From the NCBI GenBank assembly GCA_027924645.1, contig BSBN01001150.1, forward strand, positions 3,100,001 to 3,164,000: a stretch of 64,000 nucleotides of DNA. The letters run 5' to 3'. Under the pieces are notes generated by a model that saw only the letters and a program-made list of their open reading frames with translations, was not told where the DNA came from and ran no database searches. Both the position numbers and the translations under genes were made by a program. This DNA comes from Cunninghamia lanceolata (Eukaryota > Streptophyta > Pinopsida > Cupressales > Cupressaceae). This document shows, one piece after another, positions 23,252 through 33,936 of this stretch (its first letter is position 1; each line of letters starts with the position of its first letter).

Positions 23252-23281
23252 AAAGTGTGACACAGGTTTGTGCTTTTACCC
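23252..23281 (-). repeat. Right terminal inverted repeat of X1
   Basis: The reverse complement begins gggtaaaagcacaaa, as at 9392. The next 32 bases inward (23262-23231 reversed) match 35659-35690 of X2 with three mismatches. CTAG follows at 23282-23285. Confidence 0.75.
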
Positions 23282-23285
23282 CTAG

Positions 23286-23914
23286 ACCCAAACCACTTGG
23301 TACGTAGGCATAATGTGTTTAATGTGGTGCAAGCATTAAGTTGTGCAGATTTACTCTCCATGGCTACATGTACATACTTGCTTCATGATGATATTGAGGG
23401 AGTACAAAACTAGATAGAAGCCTTCTTCAACTATTAGTTGGGCCATTGCCATGACTTGAGCAAAATATATGGACTTCATCAAGTGATTACAGAGCTGGCC
23501 AATGCTCTGAAGGTAAAACTTTCTACAGATGTTATTTTCAATACACCTATTTGCTATTGTGATGAGGAGTCTAGGGATGACCTTGTAGAAATCCCAACCC
23601 TGGTTGTAATGGAGAAATGTAAGAAATGTATCTGTGTTATGGGGGCTATAGGGGGGCCTATGTAATTTTCCCTCATTGTTTTAGATATTGTTGCTAATGA
23701 TTTAAATCCTTAACTATTGGAGGGAGGGATAAGGTAATTTGCCTTCCCTCCTAGCATGATAATACTAATCAAGCAAACTGTGGAGAGGTTTTTTTGGGAT
23801 ATGTGTGAACTCAAGACAAGGGATCGTTCTATATGAACAATATGAATATAATAGATAACTTTGTGTTCAAATGGTCTCTATTTTAGTTTTGGAAAGAAAA
23901 GTTAAAAAAACTTG
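23286..23914. other. No gene recognised
   Basis: A plus-strand frame is open from 23438 to 23665 (start MGHCHDLSKIYGLHQVITEL) without a recognisable domain. It may be chance or a small relic. No repeats noticed. Confidence 0.35.
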
Positions 23915-25610
23915 AGTTACTACTATAGCAACTAAGGAAATACTACTCAATTTGGTAATTAAAATGTTTTTTTTAATTTCATCTTTGCAATCACAATTTT
24001 CTTTATAAACTAGCTTAAATTTATAAAACATTGTTTATAAATACGACCCAATTTAGTAATTAAAGGTTTCTTTTTAGTTTCATCTTTACAATCACAATTT
24101 TCTTTATTTTCACCATGTTATATAAACTAAATTAAATTTATAAAATATTGTTTATATTTAAATGACATGAATATTTAGAAATAAACTTTTCTTAGCTTCA
24201 AGAATATTTATTCAAATATTCTTTAATAACAATGCCACCCACATGAAGGTGGAAACCAATGGCCTCCCTAATTGACCTAAAGCTCTAGATTAACTTATAA
24301 TCACTCTAAATAAAATTTGAGTTGTAAAAAAACATCAACTCTTTAATAATTGTATTAGTATAATAAAGATTTATTGATTGTTCTAAAATCAAATACACCA
24401 AAATAATAATATTCAAAATACATTTTTTGAGTTTCTTAGACTATTATAATAATTAAAACTATTATGCAATAAGCAAGGTTGCATGGAGACTGGCGTTGAT
24501 ACTGGTACGGGAGATTGGTACCGGTACCAGTATGTCTGTTTTTGAAAAATAGGAGACGGGGGTACTTGGAGACGCCATTTTTTTAAATATAATTCTATAA
24601 TTTTATTAATTTATTAATATGCTAACATTAAAAGTGAAAATATCATGACATTGAACTTTCAAAACAAGAGAACTGGTAAAGTTTAAGTTTATAGCTTACT
24701 TGTAACAATTTTATATATATATATATATAGATATATAAGCCTATAGATTTCTTGTAACAATTTAATATAACTTAATGTATATATATTACTATAGACACTA
24801 GTATTGAGGTTTGAAGTCTGTAGCAGTAAGAATCCACTGAGCTTGTGCAAAAACAACGGAAAAAATAAAAGGTAGAAAAAAAAGAAAAAAGTGGAGACAC
24901 CTTTTTATTGACGCAGGGTACCTCGAGACAAGTGGGAGACGCGACCAAAAGTCTCCTACGAAGGGAGACGTACCCAATCAAGTCTCTGAGACGAGAGATG
25001 CGTACCAATCTCTGAGACGTGTCCCAAGGGGTCGGAGATGTGTCTCCGTGCAACCTTGGCAATAAGTTATCTTATAAAGAGCATGTTTGATAAATTCCTT
25101 TTATTGGAAAAAACCTCAAATAGTATTTGTAAAATTCTCAAGTTATTTGTAAAATTCCTAATTTAATTGATAATAACTAAAGCAATTAAATACTACTCAA
25201 TATAGTAATTAAAATGTTTTTTTCAATTTCACCTTTACAATCATATTTTTCATTATTTTTAGAATTTCACCATGTAGTTTAAATTTTGTTTATATTTAAA
25301 TGACATAAATATTTACCAATAAGCTTCTCTTAGCTTCAAGAATATTTTGAATAACTAAAGCAATTAAATACTACTCAATATAGTAATTAAAATGTTTTTT
25401 TCAATTTCATCTTTGCAATCATATTTTTCATTATTTTTAGAATTTCACCATGCATGTAGTTTAAATTTTGTTTATATTTAAATGACATAAATATTTACCA
25501 ATAAGCTTCTCTTAGCTTCAAGAATATTTATTCAAAATATTCTCTACTAACAAGGCCAACCACGTGAAGGTGGAAGCTTGCATGGCCTCCCCTAATTGAC
25601 CTAAGACAAG
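23915..25610. repeat. Dispersed repeat cluster R with internal tandem duplications
   Basis: Built from a unit running actactcaat.t.gtaattaaa.g, then tttcatctttgcaatca, atttaaatgacat.aatattta, and cttagcttcaagaatattta. It occurs complete at about 25170-25347 and again at 25348-25530 with a period of 178 bp (tactactcaa at 25191 and 25369). It occurs diverged at 23930-24215, where its first half is itself duplicated (23940 and 24046). Two copies of the CACGTG repeat follow (24196-24276 and 25510-25600). Between them lies repeat R copy 2 (24278-25150), split by a hAT-like element. No coding potential. Confidence 0.75.
24474..25058. mobile_element. hAT-like miniature transposon (585 bp)
   Basis: The ends are a 17-bp terminal inverted repeat, CAAGGTTGCAYGGAGAC, with one mismatch between 24474-24490 and 25058-25042 reversed. 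Flanking it is a perfect 8-bp direct repeat gcaataag (24466-24473 and 25059-25066). An 8-bp TSD and a CA-starting TIR point to the hAT superfamily. The undisrupted target survives in the related repeat at 8765-8772, which has a single gcaataag. The inner ends are dense in GAGAC/GTCTC words (at least four in the left 130 bp, about ten in the right 170 bp), as expected of subterminal transposase sites. No transposase is encoded, so it moved in trans. Confidence 0.9.
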
Positions 25611-26194
25611 TATAAAACAACACACATCACACAAAACAACACAACACAACATCACACAAAACACAATACATACATTTTGTTTTATTTATAAAAAATATAT
25701 ATTTGCATACTTTTAGATATGCAACTTAATTAAGTATGATGATTATAAAAATTATATTACATGTCAAGTTGTCATATTTTATAATTTGTTGTGACCAAAA
25801 ATTGTTTTGAAGTTTTAAAAGCAATTAGTTATGTCATTTGCAATAATGTTAACATGTGATGGTCAAATAGCGCAATGTCTTTAGTCATGTGCAGGAGGTT
25901 TGTTTTATTATGTGCAAGAGGTTTTTAGTCATTTGCAATAATGTTAATATGTGACAAGTATGGTGATAGGGTAATGTCTGTGAAAGAAGTGACTTGTCTT
26001 GTGATTCACAAATATTTATGATTGTCCATTGTGAACCATTTTATAAAGTAAGTGACAAGTTATGATTCATAAATGATAAATTTATTTTAAAATTGTGATT
26101 AATAGTGTTGAAATCAAAATTAATAAATTCTTAAATTAAAATTAAACATTAGCAAAAATAAGATAAAAGATGCAAGCGACACAAGATACAAATC
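25611..26194. other. No gene; CA/AAC-rich start, then AT-rich
   Basis: From 25618 to 25670 the sequence is a degenerate (ACACA/CAACA) simple repeat. From there to 26194 it is AT-rich. A phrase around ttagtcat.tgca recurs near 25840, 25883 and 25930, and gtgacaag near 25952 and 26050. Nothing is coding. Confidence 0.5.
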
Positions 26195-26312
26195 TTAAAG
26201 AATGGCCTTGGCCTATCAACCATTCTTTAAGCTGTAGGAAAAATACACGACCTTAAGGAATGACCATGGCCAATGGCCATTCCTTTTAGTCTCCGAAAGG
26301 GGTTTTTAGCCC
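26194..26312. repeat. Two adjacent hairpins (AAGAATGG / AAGGAATG)
   Basis: cttaaagaatgg (about 26194-26205) pairs perfectly with ccattctttaag (about 26220-26231) across a short loop. Directly after it, aaggaatg (about 26255) pairs with cattcctt (about 26277), with ggccaatggcc inside. The two hairpins resemble each other and so may be a duplicated unit. Confidence 0.6.
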
Positions 26313-26359
26313 CTTCCAATAATTAATTTTATTTAAACATTGTATTTGTACATGTTACA

Positions 26360-26660
26360 AATCTATTGGGTCAATGTGATTGACCAACGTATTATAAAGA
26401 AATGGTAAATGCCCAATCCCATCCCTTGCTGCTCTGAATCTGCACCAGGTCTCTCCAAGGCTTGCTCCCAACATAATGGTGAAAAATAAGTAGTGAAAAG
26501 GCTGCTTAGCTCTCTTTGGGATCGTTGTTATCAAACTGCTCAGCACCCATTGTTGGAAAAGTGACCTTCAACCTGCCTGTTCCAAGAGCAACTAGGTATA
26601 ATTGTAGTGTTTTTGCCTGCAACATGCTGGCAATTCGCAGCAGGATTAAATGTTTTGCAT
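26360..26660 (-). pseudogene. NPF/PTR (nitrate-peptide transporter) gene fragment
   Basis: Minus-strand reading from about 26640: LRIASMLQAKTLQLYLVALG then TGRLKVTFPTMGAEQFDNND then PKES, a TAA, and, after frame slips, FTIMLGASLGETW and VQIQSSKGWDWAFTIS. The G-T-G-x-L-K...G-A-x-Q-F-D-x-x-D-P-K-E signature followed by W-x-Q-x-N-K-G-W-D-W-x-F is characteristic of plant NPF/PTR proton-coupled transporters (transmembrane helices 4-5 region). Only about 85 of the usual ~600 residues remain. The expected downstream exon is absent. It is a decayed gene copy or a fragment carried by a transposable element. Confidence 0.7.
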
Positions 26661-26663
26661 TGA

Positions 26664-27165
26664 GGAGGTCACTGGGAGGGGTTGTGAGCTTGTAATGTCT
26701 GCTTGAATTGTGTGTAACCCTGCCAGCCAGTCATACCAATTTAGCCATAAATCAATAAATATAATGCAACAGATATCAATATTAGACTTAAAGAACATCG
26801 TGAGTTTAATGCAGATAAATAGAGAATCCATCTAGAAAATGAAATCTAGGATGCTGAAAGATTCACAAATTCTACAAGTGCACAAGCACAAAAATAGAAA
26901 TCACAAAGATAAAAAACCTTTTAAGGAGTTAAAAATCAAAAATCATAGAAATAGTTTTTTTGCAAAGGCTGTGCACAGGAATTTTTTTGCAAATGCTATG
27001 CACAGTATTTGATTTCTGCCATTTTTACAAGGTGGAAAGGATGTAATTGATTAAATGAAAAATATTTTGGAAGGGGTTGTGAGCTTGCACTGTCAGCAGT
27101 GTGCAACCCTGCCACACAGTCATACCAATTTAGCCATAAATCAGTCAAAGTAAAAGCCCCACCAT
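26664..27165. repeat. Two-copy duplication ~405 bp apart
   Basis: About 26676-26756 and 27071-27150 share ggggttgtgagcttg, aaccctgcca, cagtcataccaatttagcca and taaatca. Read on the minus strand both say DLWLNWYD..AGLHT...SSQPLP. It directly adjoins the NPF fragment and may be a duplicated intron or exon of that gene. I could not assign it to a domain. Confidence 0.6.
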
Positions 27166-27204
27166 TTCTGAAAATCAATGCATGGCTAACCCATTTGGGC
27201 AAAG

Positions 27205-28910
27205 CAACTTACTATTCTATAGATACAAAACTAATGGTGTGGAATCAGTTAATGAATTGAATATAAAGGCTTCAAACTTTGTTTAGTATTTTTTCAGCAA
27301 AACGATCCTGAGCTCCCAACCACCTGGAAGAAAAGATCAAACTATAGACTCTCAAGAGCTAAGTGAAAGTTATTATTAGCTCTGCAGTGTGCATGGTGTA
27401 TCAGGACAAGCATGATCTTTTTAGAACGATGATTCTCTGTGTGTGGCTGACATCTTTCTGCCACAGACTCCAGACCATCTGAAGTTTTCATTGCACAGGC
27501 CTCCTACAATGGAAGTACAATTCTTTTTTGTCTTGTCTTCTTTTAAAAAACTGTTTTATCATCGTCTCAAGATCAACTATCAAGCAAATTATTCAGTCTA
27601 CAATGTGTGCTTTCAGATGTTGGAACTACAATTCTTTTTCTTACCATGTTCTGTTATTCAACATTTACCATTGTCTCAAGCAAATTACTCACATTTCACA
27701 TAAGGATCAGCCTCTTCAGTTTTTTGGAGGAAAGCTAATCATTCATTATACACCTAAATGGAGCAAATTATTGGAAAATTACATATATAAATTGCAAGGC
27801 TTAGACGATACCATTATATGAAGAGAGTTCCCAAACGATCTAAACACCACCAATGCTCAGAACCCATATTACAAACACAACAATACCAAGGCAGTCGGAT
27901 TTTTTCCTCTTCATCATATCTCTTCCGAAGATGTAGAGAAGAGCCTCATTTCCACCTTGATGGAGACCACGCTGATTTCTCCAAACTCAAGCTAGCCTCA
28001 CCCCAATATGCATCTACCCCCAACACCAATCAAATTTCTTATTAAATGGATGGCTTCATAACAAATAAAATGCCTTACAGATAAATTGGTTCAAAACCTG
28101 TGTGTAAGATCAATCATAGCTTCTAAAAGGCCTTATATGAATTGGCTCAAAACCACTCAGAATAAGCAACCCACCATAAGCATCATTTTTATTTTATTGT
28201 CTTCCTCAAAATAAGCAGTAAATAATTAATAATACTTATTCATTCCAGCCAGGTAAACAACTTGTAATAAGGATAGATATATGAGAAAAATACCTCCAAG
28301 AAGAATAAGGATAACTTGTAAGAAGAATTGCCCCAAGAAGAATTTTGCCTCTTCAGCTTCGTCTGCTCTGCATATTCGTCTGCTCTGCCTCTTCCTCTTC
28401 CTCTGCACACAGAGAGACCAAAAAGATACAAAACAAATCACAATCCCAGACCAGTGTGCACACAGACAGACAGACCAGTGTGCACATTATATGAAAAATC
28501 CTACCAAAAAAAATCCAAAAAAACATAACAAAAAAATTTTCCGGCCGGAAAAAACACTGATAGAAACAAAAAATTGACAAAAACATTCACAAATCAGAGA
28601 AAGAACATTGACGAAAGGGGAAAACATTCACAAAAACATTCCCTGTAAAAGAAAGAACCCGAATTGTTGTCTATATGCTTTTTCCCGCTCTCCATAATAA
28701 CGAATAGATTTTTCCCACTCCATAACAATAGATTTTTCTTTCCCGTTACATTTACTCAACGGGAAAGATTTACTCTCATTTTGATTTTTAACCTTCATTC
28801 AAAAAATTCAACCTGGTTCAATCTTGAGGCATGGGGAATCAACTTAAAATTTTAAATTTCAAATTCAAATTCAAAATTTCTTGTCCTTTCTAACTGATCA
28901 TTATGAGCTA
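27205..28910. other. No gene recognised
   Basis: Several open frames under 100 codons overlap on both strands without domain signatures. From 28310 to 28440 the sequence is C/T-rich with repeated tctgctctgc and cctcttc words. gaccagtgtgcacac is repeated at about 28450 and 28477. From 28540 to 28690 short A-rich repeats (aacattcacaaa) recur. Nothing is convincingly coding. Confidence 0.4.
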
Positions 28911-28912
28911 AC

Positions 28913-29003
28913 TTAACACATATTTATATGACATGTTGCTATGTCATGGTATTGTCTTTAACACATATTTATGTGACATGTTGCTATGCCATGGTATTGA
29001 AAG
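28913..29003 (+). repeat. 45-bp tandem duplication
   Basis: Two adjacent copies of a unit beginning ttaacacatattta and ending gccatggtattg (aacacatattta at 28915 and 28960), with about three substitutions. Confidence 0.85.
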
Positions 29004-31165
29004 ACATTCAATGTGCCATGCCATTAGTTTATATCAAATTTAACTTTAGGTGAAATCATTAGAGCACACTTCAATTTTTTAAGGGACAAAGAATCAGATC
29101 CACTTTATCTACATATAGGCCGCTTATATGCTTTTGCATGTTGTCTTTGATATCACTCCTCATTGCTAACTACCCGACAAGGGATTGACCTAGGAGAACA
29201 TGTTCATTGTTGAGTCGGCAATCTCCTAAACACATTCGTAAACACCATCTTACATCAACCATATTCAGCTACCAAAGGAGCAAAGACAAAAATAGATTTA
29301 TTGAATAAACATTTTCTCAAATCACTTGGACACATGACACACTTTAATTTCACACATCAAATCAAATATGTGTGGATCAAGATCAAACACAAGGGATGCA
29401 AGATTGAACTACACTAAATCCTAAGACTACATAGAATCTAACACATTCATATAACTGGGGACAATCAATTTGTGCACTGTGGCAAATGGATTTTGCATGA
29501 CATGAGTGATATTATTCCATTATTTTTCTAGAGCTAAGTACCTTATCCTCTCATTTAATCATCTCATTTATTACTATTCATTTATTGACCCAACTAATTT
29601 AATCTAGGTTAATTTGTTCTTATTGATTGCATTTATTTAATTTGACTAAGTTATTTATGTTTAAAGGCAATTTATTTCTTTACATTTTTTGTGAAGCCAA
29701 CATTTTCTTATATGCAACGTAGGGTTTGATGTTAGGATTTTACCTTGGGTCTTTCAATTAGGGTTTTCATATATAATTTATCCTTTCATTTTAGATTTCT
29801 TGGGGCTTGGATCAACATTTATTTGAATATGCTTATCATACTTAGATTAGGGTTTGACTATACATAGTGACATATACCTTTGATCCTACCCACCTACCCT
29901 TGGGTAATTCACCATCATGGTTATTCTTATAGTATTCCTTGGTTGATATGCATGCATACAATTCTAATTTTTCAACATGTTATTATCTTTTGTGACACAT
30001 GTTATTATATTTTATACTATCTAGATGAGGATGACAATTTTCTATGGAGGTGTTATTTTATCATGTGTTAGCATTTTCCTCCATTGACTTGATTGGTGCT
30101 TATCCTTTTCTTTTAGACATAATTCACTTGTCCATGAGTCTTATATTAAACCTATTTCTCCTATGGCTCGTGATTTAATAATGAGCATATACCTAGTGAG
30201 GATTTGCCATGTGCTAATGACACAACTAGTGTGATAACCATTGATAACATTGCATCTCTTCACATATTCATGACATTGTTATACCTTTTGACGTTATTTC
30301 TCTTATATGTCATGATATCCCTATGTCCATAGATTCATGTGGTTTTAGTGAATTACCTTCTTTCATACATGATGATATCCTTGATTATCATTTTTGTACA
30401 TTTCATGTTGACCCTATGGATGTTTATGATAGTCTTTCACATAGTGACACCTTACATGATGATAACACGCATCTTGATGTTAGTACATTAGCTTCTCATT
30501 CAACTTATATTGATACTCCATTACCTTTACATTCTCTACATGATAACATTACGGTTCTTAGTGAATAATGTCATATCCCATATGGAAGGTGTGGCTTGCA
30601 CATTGGACTTGCATAACAAAAATGAAATAAAAGAAAAAGGAAACAAAAAGATAGGAGATGGAAAATTTATCAACTTGCTATATTGGAAAAAGGAAAAACA
30701 TGAATACGAATGAAGGTTGTATATTACGAGAGGAGATAGAGTTATGGTATGGTGGGGAAGAGCAACTACCATGCCATTACTGAGGAATGGCATCCCACCT
30801 CCCCTCCTCGCCTCATTCATTTCATTGCAGTCTGGATGAAAGATTGTGTCTAGGGTCTAGACTTCATCAATGTCTAAAGGAGAGAGTAGTTGTGTCATAT
30901 GAGCAGTTGGATATTCTCATATTAAGGTGACTCACTACTCTACAAGCAAGGGGATCAGTCATTGATGTTGAAAGGAAGAGTGAGAGGTGGCAAGGTAAGC
31001 TACCTGAGAAAGTAGAGAACTGTTATACACGAGAATGCTCAAAACATTCTGGTAGGTTACACTTTTCTCTAGGATGTAATTATGCAAAAGTTAAAGCACT
31101 CTAACACCATGGTCGACCTCACCATCAATATTCTAATGCTTCCCAAAATAAACGAAGAAATAGAT
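29004..31165. other. Decayed sequence, possibly retroelement-derived
   Basis: A plus-strand frame at 30323-30568 (MSIDSCGFSELPSFIHDDIL...) is rich in Asp, His and Ser and resembles the linker regions of plant Ty3 polyproteins. However, I can find no diagnostic RT, integrase or gag motif near it. The rest has no recognisable coding potential. Confidence 0.3.
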
Positions 31166-31169
31166 GATA

Positions 31170-31363
31170 GTTTTGAGGGATGTGGCCATGGTTTGGGAGT
31201 AAGTCAGTTTGGTAGTTCAGGAGGGAATTGATATATTGGGTCTAGAGGTGGAAATAGAAGTTCAGGAGGTGGATATGGTAGTATTGGAGGTGGAAATGAT
31301 AGTTTTGGAGGCAGGTATGGTGCTTATGGCATTTATAGAGGTGGAAGGTACTTATGCTAAATT
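31170..31363 (+). pseudogene. Glycine-rich protein C-terminal fragment
   Basis: The plus frame reads GHGLGVSQFGSSGGN, stop, YIGSRGGNRSSGGGYGSIGG then GNDSFGGRYGAYGIYRGG, followed by TAA. Irregular GGN/GGGYG repeats of this type end many plant glycine-rich RNA-binding proteins. No RNA-recognition motif is recognisable upstream, and a TGA interrupts the repeat. Gly-rich low complexity can also arise from a (GGA)-like repeat, so the gene assignment is tentative. Confidence 0.35.
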
Positions 31364-32273
31364 TTGTATGCACTATAGATTCTTATTGGATGCCACTAGA
31401 TAAAGTCACATTGATTTCTTTTTTGGCTAATCTTAACTTTATTGTTGTCTACTAAAACCATGGAACTCATTATCTTCATCTTCATATGTTGTATCTTAGA
31501 ATTTTGTGTTATCACTATTTATTTTACGAATGATGGAAGTGTAGTATGATGAATAACAATGTGAATAGGGTTAATTTGATTTCATCATAGATCTATGAGG
31601 GCCTTCTAATTTAGTTTCTTTTAAAGTCCACTTGGGTGTGTGTCTCTACTAAAATGGGATTTTTTTTTCTTTCTAATCATTGAGTTATAGAGTCATCAAA
31701 GTATTGTGAGTGGGAGATATCAAATAATGTCTATAATATTTGTGACTATGATTCTTCTAGGATGTTGAATTTTGTGTTAAAATTAAAGTCTTCCATTCTA
31801 AATTTGTATATAAAATATTGATCAAACCTTTGTGAAATGTGGTAATAGTTGGTTGATTCCATTGTTTATACTTGATGTTTTCAAGTTGCTACAAATATTA
31901 AATATTTTCCATCTAACCATATGTAGCGGTCTTTCACTTCATCTCCATTTAACCACTTGCATGTGGACTACATTATTTTAGTAAATAAATGGCGTATACC
32001 TACCATTTCCATATAGTGGGTTTAGGTTCATGATTTTAGTCGTTTAGGAATTTAAGGACTTGGTTAAATTACCGTAGATTTGGACTTTAACCTTGTATAT
32101 GTCAATAACATGTATTGATTTAGTGAGTACTATCTCAATAAATGGCAAGTATGTTAATGATGCTACTTTTAAAAACCAAGGATTTATCTTTCTATCCCTA
32201 TTCTAAGGTGGAAGGGTTTGTTAATTGTTCGCAAGATATAACTAGTTTGTAAAAATAAATATTCAATGAAGGT
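31364..32273. other. No gene recognised; left flank of G1
   Basis: AT-rich and without domains. The last bases before the LTR are gaaggt, so the TSD of G1 would be aaggt if 5 bp long. Its partner would lie beyond the interrupted 3' LTR and was not found. Confidence 0.4.
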
Positions 32274-33779
32274 TGAGTCAAATATACGACTCATCTATTT
32301 CTATATATTTTCTGCTTCAAAAGACTTTGACATGACTCTATGGCATATATATAAATATTATTGTGATTATATTTGTCTTTTGGTTGAATTATAAACATGT
32401 TTAGTCCTTATTTTCTTTAGATGAAATAGATCTTGGCTAATTACTACGAATTATATTTTTCAAATGCATATCTTATGGAATTTTTGTATAAGTTGTGTGT
32501 GATTGCATGAGGAATACAACAAGGAACTTCCCAGAGGTCTCCGGAGCCCTCTGAAGTCCCCCTTCTTTGTGAAGAACCTAAACCCCAAAAAGCTCTAGAT
32601 ATCGCAGTGCTTCAAGAGAGTCATCCTCCCCTTGAGTCGATGATTACTAAGGCCAATCCTAGGGTCATTTAAGAATCTAGTGATGCAAACCTCATTGATC
32701 ACTTCAATAAAGCAACTTATTAACAACTCCAAGGCCCGAGTCCACATGTCACCTTGTTTTTATGACAACTGAAGTAGCTATCAGTCAGTGCCCACACCAC
32801 TCCAAGGATTTACTCAGCCCACTGATAATTAGATTGATACGGATTTCTGATCTGAAGTAAATCATAAAAGAAACTGTTGATGTATGAAATAAGCAACTAG
32901 TTCAATCTCAATTCGTTGTAGTTAGGAACTCGTGTAGTTATTTCTTTCAATAAAGGCTCAAATGTATAAGTAGGAGCCAGGTAGTCTCTCTTAGTTAGTC
33001 TCAATTTTTAGTCAAATATTATTGCTTTCTGTCTGGAGGAAAATATCTTGCTTTCACTCGTATAGCTCATTTGGGATTATTTTGAATGCAAATGAAAGGG
33101 AATTTCTTTTGAAGATTGATTAAGTTCAGGAGGATCATCTCCAATTGGGAAAGTAGGGCCTATTTCCCCAACTAGGAGGAGATCTCTCAGTATTTATTCT
33201 TGTGTTGATATGTTATGCTTTTATGTTTATTGTCATTGTTTGTGCATTAATTTTGAACTATGTGCATTTCTTTCCTATGTAAATGTTTTAGATGTTAACA
33301 CGTGCACGTTTGTCCTCTAAATTCTGAAAATACCAAAAACATATATTTGTTATTATGTAAAGTAGTACTGTTGTATTCAGAGTACTTCATTGTTGTGATT
33401 TGATAATTAATGTTGTTACTTCTGAGTTTCATTTCAGTACAAGTAAAATAGTTTCCTTCAAAGCATGTGTGTTTATTTTCAAGCAAATAGAATAGATTCC
33501 TTTAAAATTATGTGTGTTTATTTCCAAGCAATTAGCATAATTTCCATTTTAACATGTGTGTTTCCTTTGAAAGCAATTAGAGTAGTTTCCATTTCCTGCA
33601 TGTGTGTTTACTTCAGCAAGTAAGATCCCTTCAGCAACCAACAAAAACCATCCATCCACAAGATTCAGGCTCCACTCCAACCTCCCCACACTAAGAGTCT
33701 TACCGCAAATCGCTCCAAACACCTCCAGATTGATAATTAAATGATGATTAATTAAAGACAAACTACAATGATCTCATCA
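32274..33779 (+). repeat. 5' LTR of Ty3 element G1
   Basis: About 1,506 bp, beginning TGAGTCA and ending CTCATCA, followed after four bases by a primer-binding site. It aligns with 59078-60135 for its first 800 bp. It opens with tgagtca...cgactca, an inverted pair of GCN4/AP-1-like sites. Around 33300-33600 a phrase like gtgtgttta.tt.caagcaa and aatag.tttcc recurs about four times. Confidence 0.9.
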
Positions 33780-33783
33780 TTTT

Positions 33784-33796
33784 TGGCGTCGTTGCC
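33784..33796 (+). other. Primer-binding site of G1
   Basis: tggcgtcgttgcc lies four bases after the LTR end. Athila-like plant elements carry TGGCGCCGTTGCC here, matching the 3' end of tRNA-Asp. The single change, C to T at the CpG, is consistent with deamination. Confidence 0.8.
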
Positions 33797-33936
33797 ATGA
33801 AAATAATCTACAAATCATTGTAGGTTAAGGTGTTGATAAGACTTTTTGAATGAGCACATTCTAGATCCATTAGTTTATGAGTAGGCCTAGGGATGCCTTA
33901 GGTTGATTCATAAAATGAACCACAGTTAGTACATCT

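Larger units (their letters stand above)
9392..23281. mobile_element. Candidate two-gene DNA transposon X1
   Basis: The left end (9392-9421) and right end (23281-23252, read in reverse) match over 30 bp with only two adjacent mismatches: both begin gggtaaaagcacaaa and end tgtgtcacacttt. CTAG lies immediately outside each end (9388-9391 and 23282-23285), a likely 4-bp TSD. Inside are two convergent split genes, A (13253-15181) and B (20396-17294); B is transposase-like. Also inside are a PPR fragment, a Ty3 pol fragment, a minisatellite and a 5'-truncated LINE, so the original element was shorter than the present 13.9 kb. A second family member, X2, lies at 35659-42525. An alternative reading is that the A/B segment (about 9440-20885) is a separate element nested in a ~1-kb X. 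A 4-bp TSD would fit Sola-type transposons, but the superfamily is not established here. Confidence 0.6.

Noticed and set aside
24772..25062. 97-codon minus-strand frame inside the hAT-like element as a transposase remnant
   Set aside because: It consists of the GAGAC/GTCTC-rich subterminal region and ends exactly in the TIR. No BED or hATC motif is present.
28226..28586. Overlapping 70-98 codon frames on both strands as small genes
   Set aside because: All are products of a C/T-rich low-complexity tract (repeated cctcttc and tctgctctgc) and overlap each other antisense.
33549..33761. Minus-strand frame inside the G1 5' LTR as a gene
   Set aside because: It lies entirely within an LTR that is otherwise non-coding and has no counterpart in the surviving part of the other LTR.
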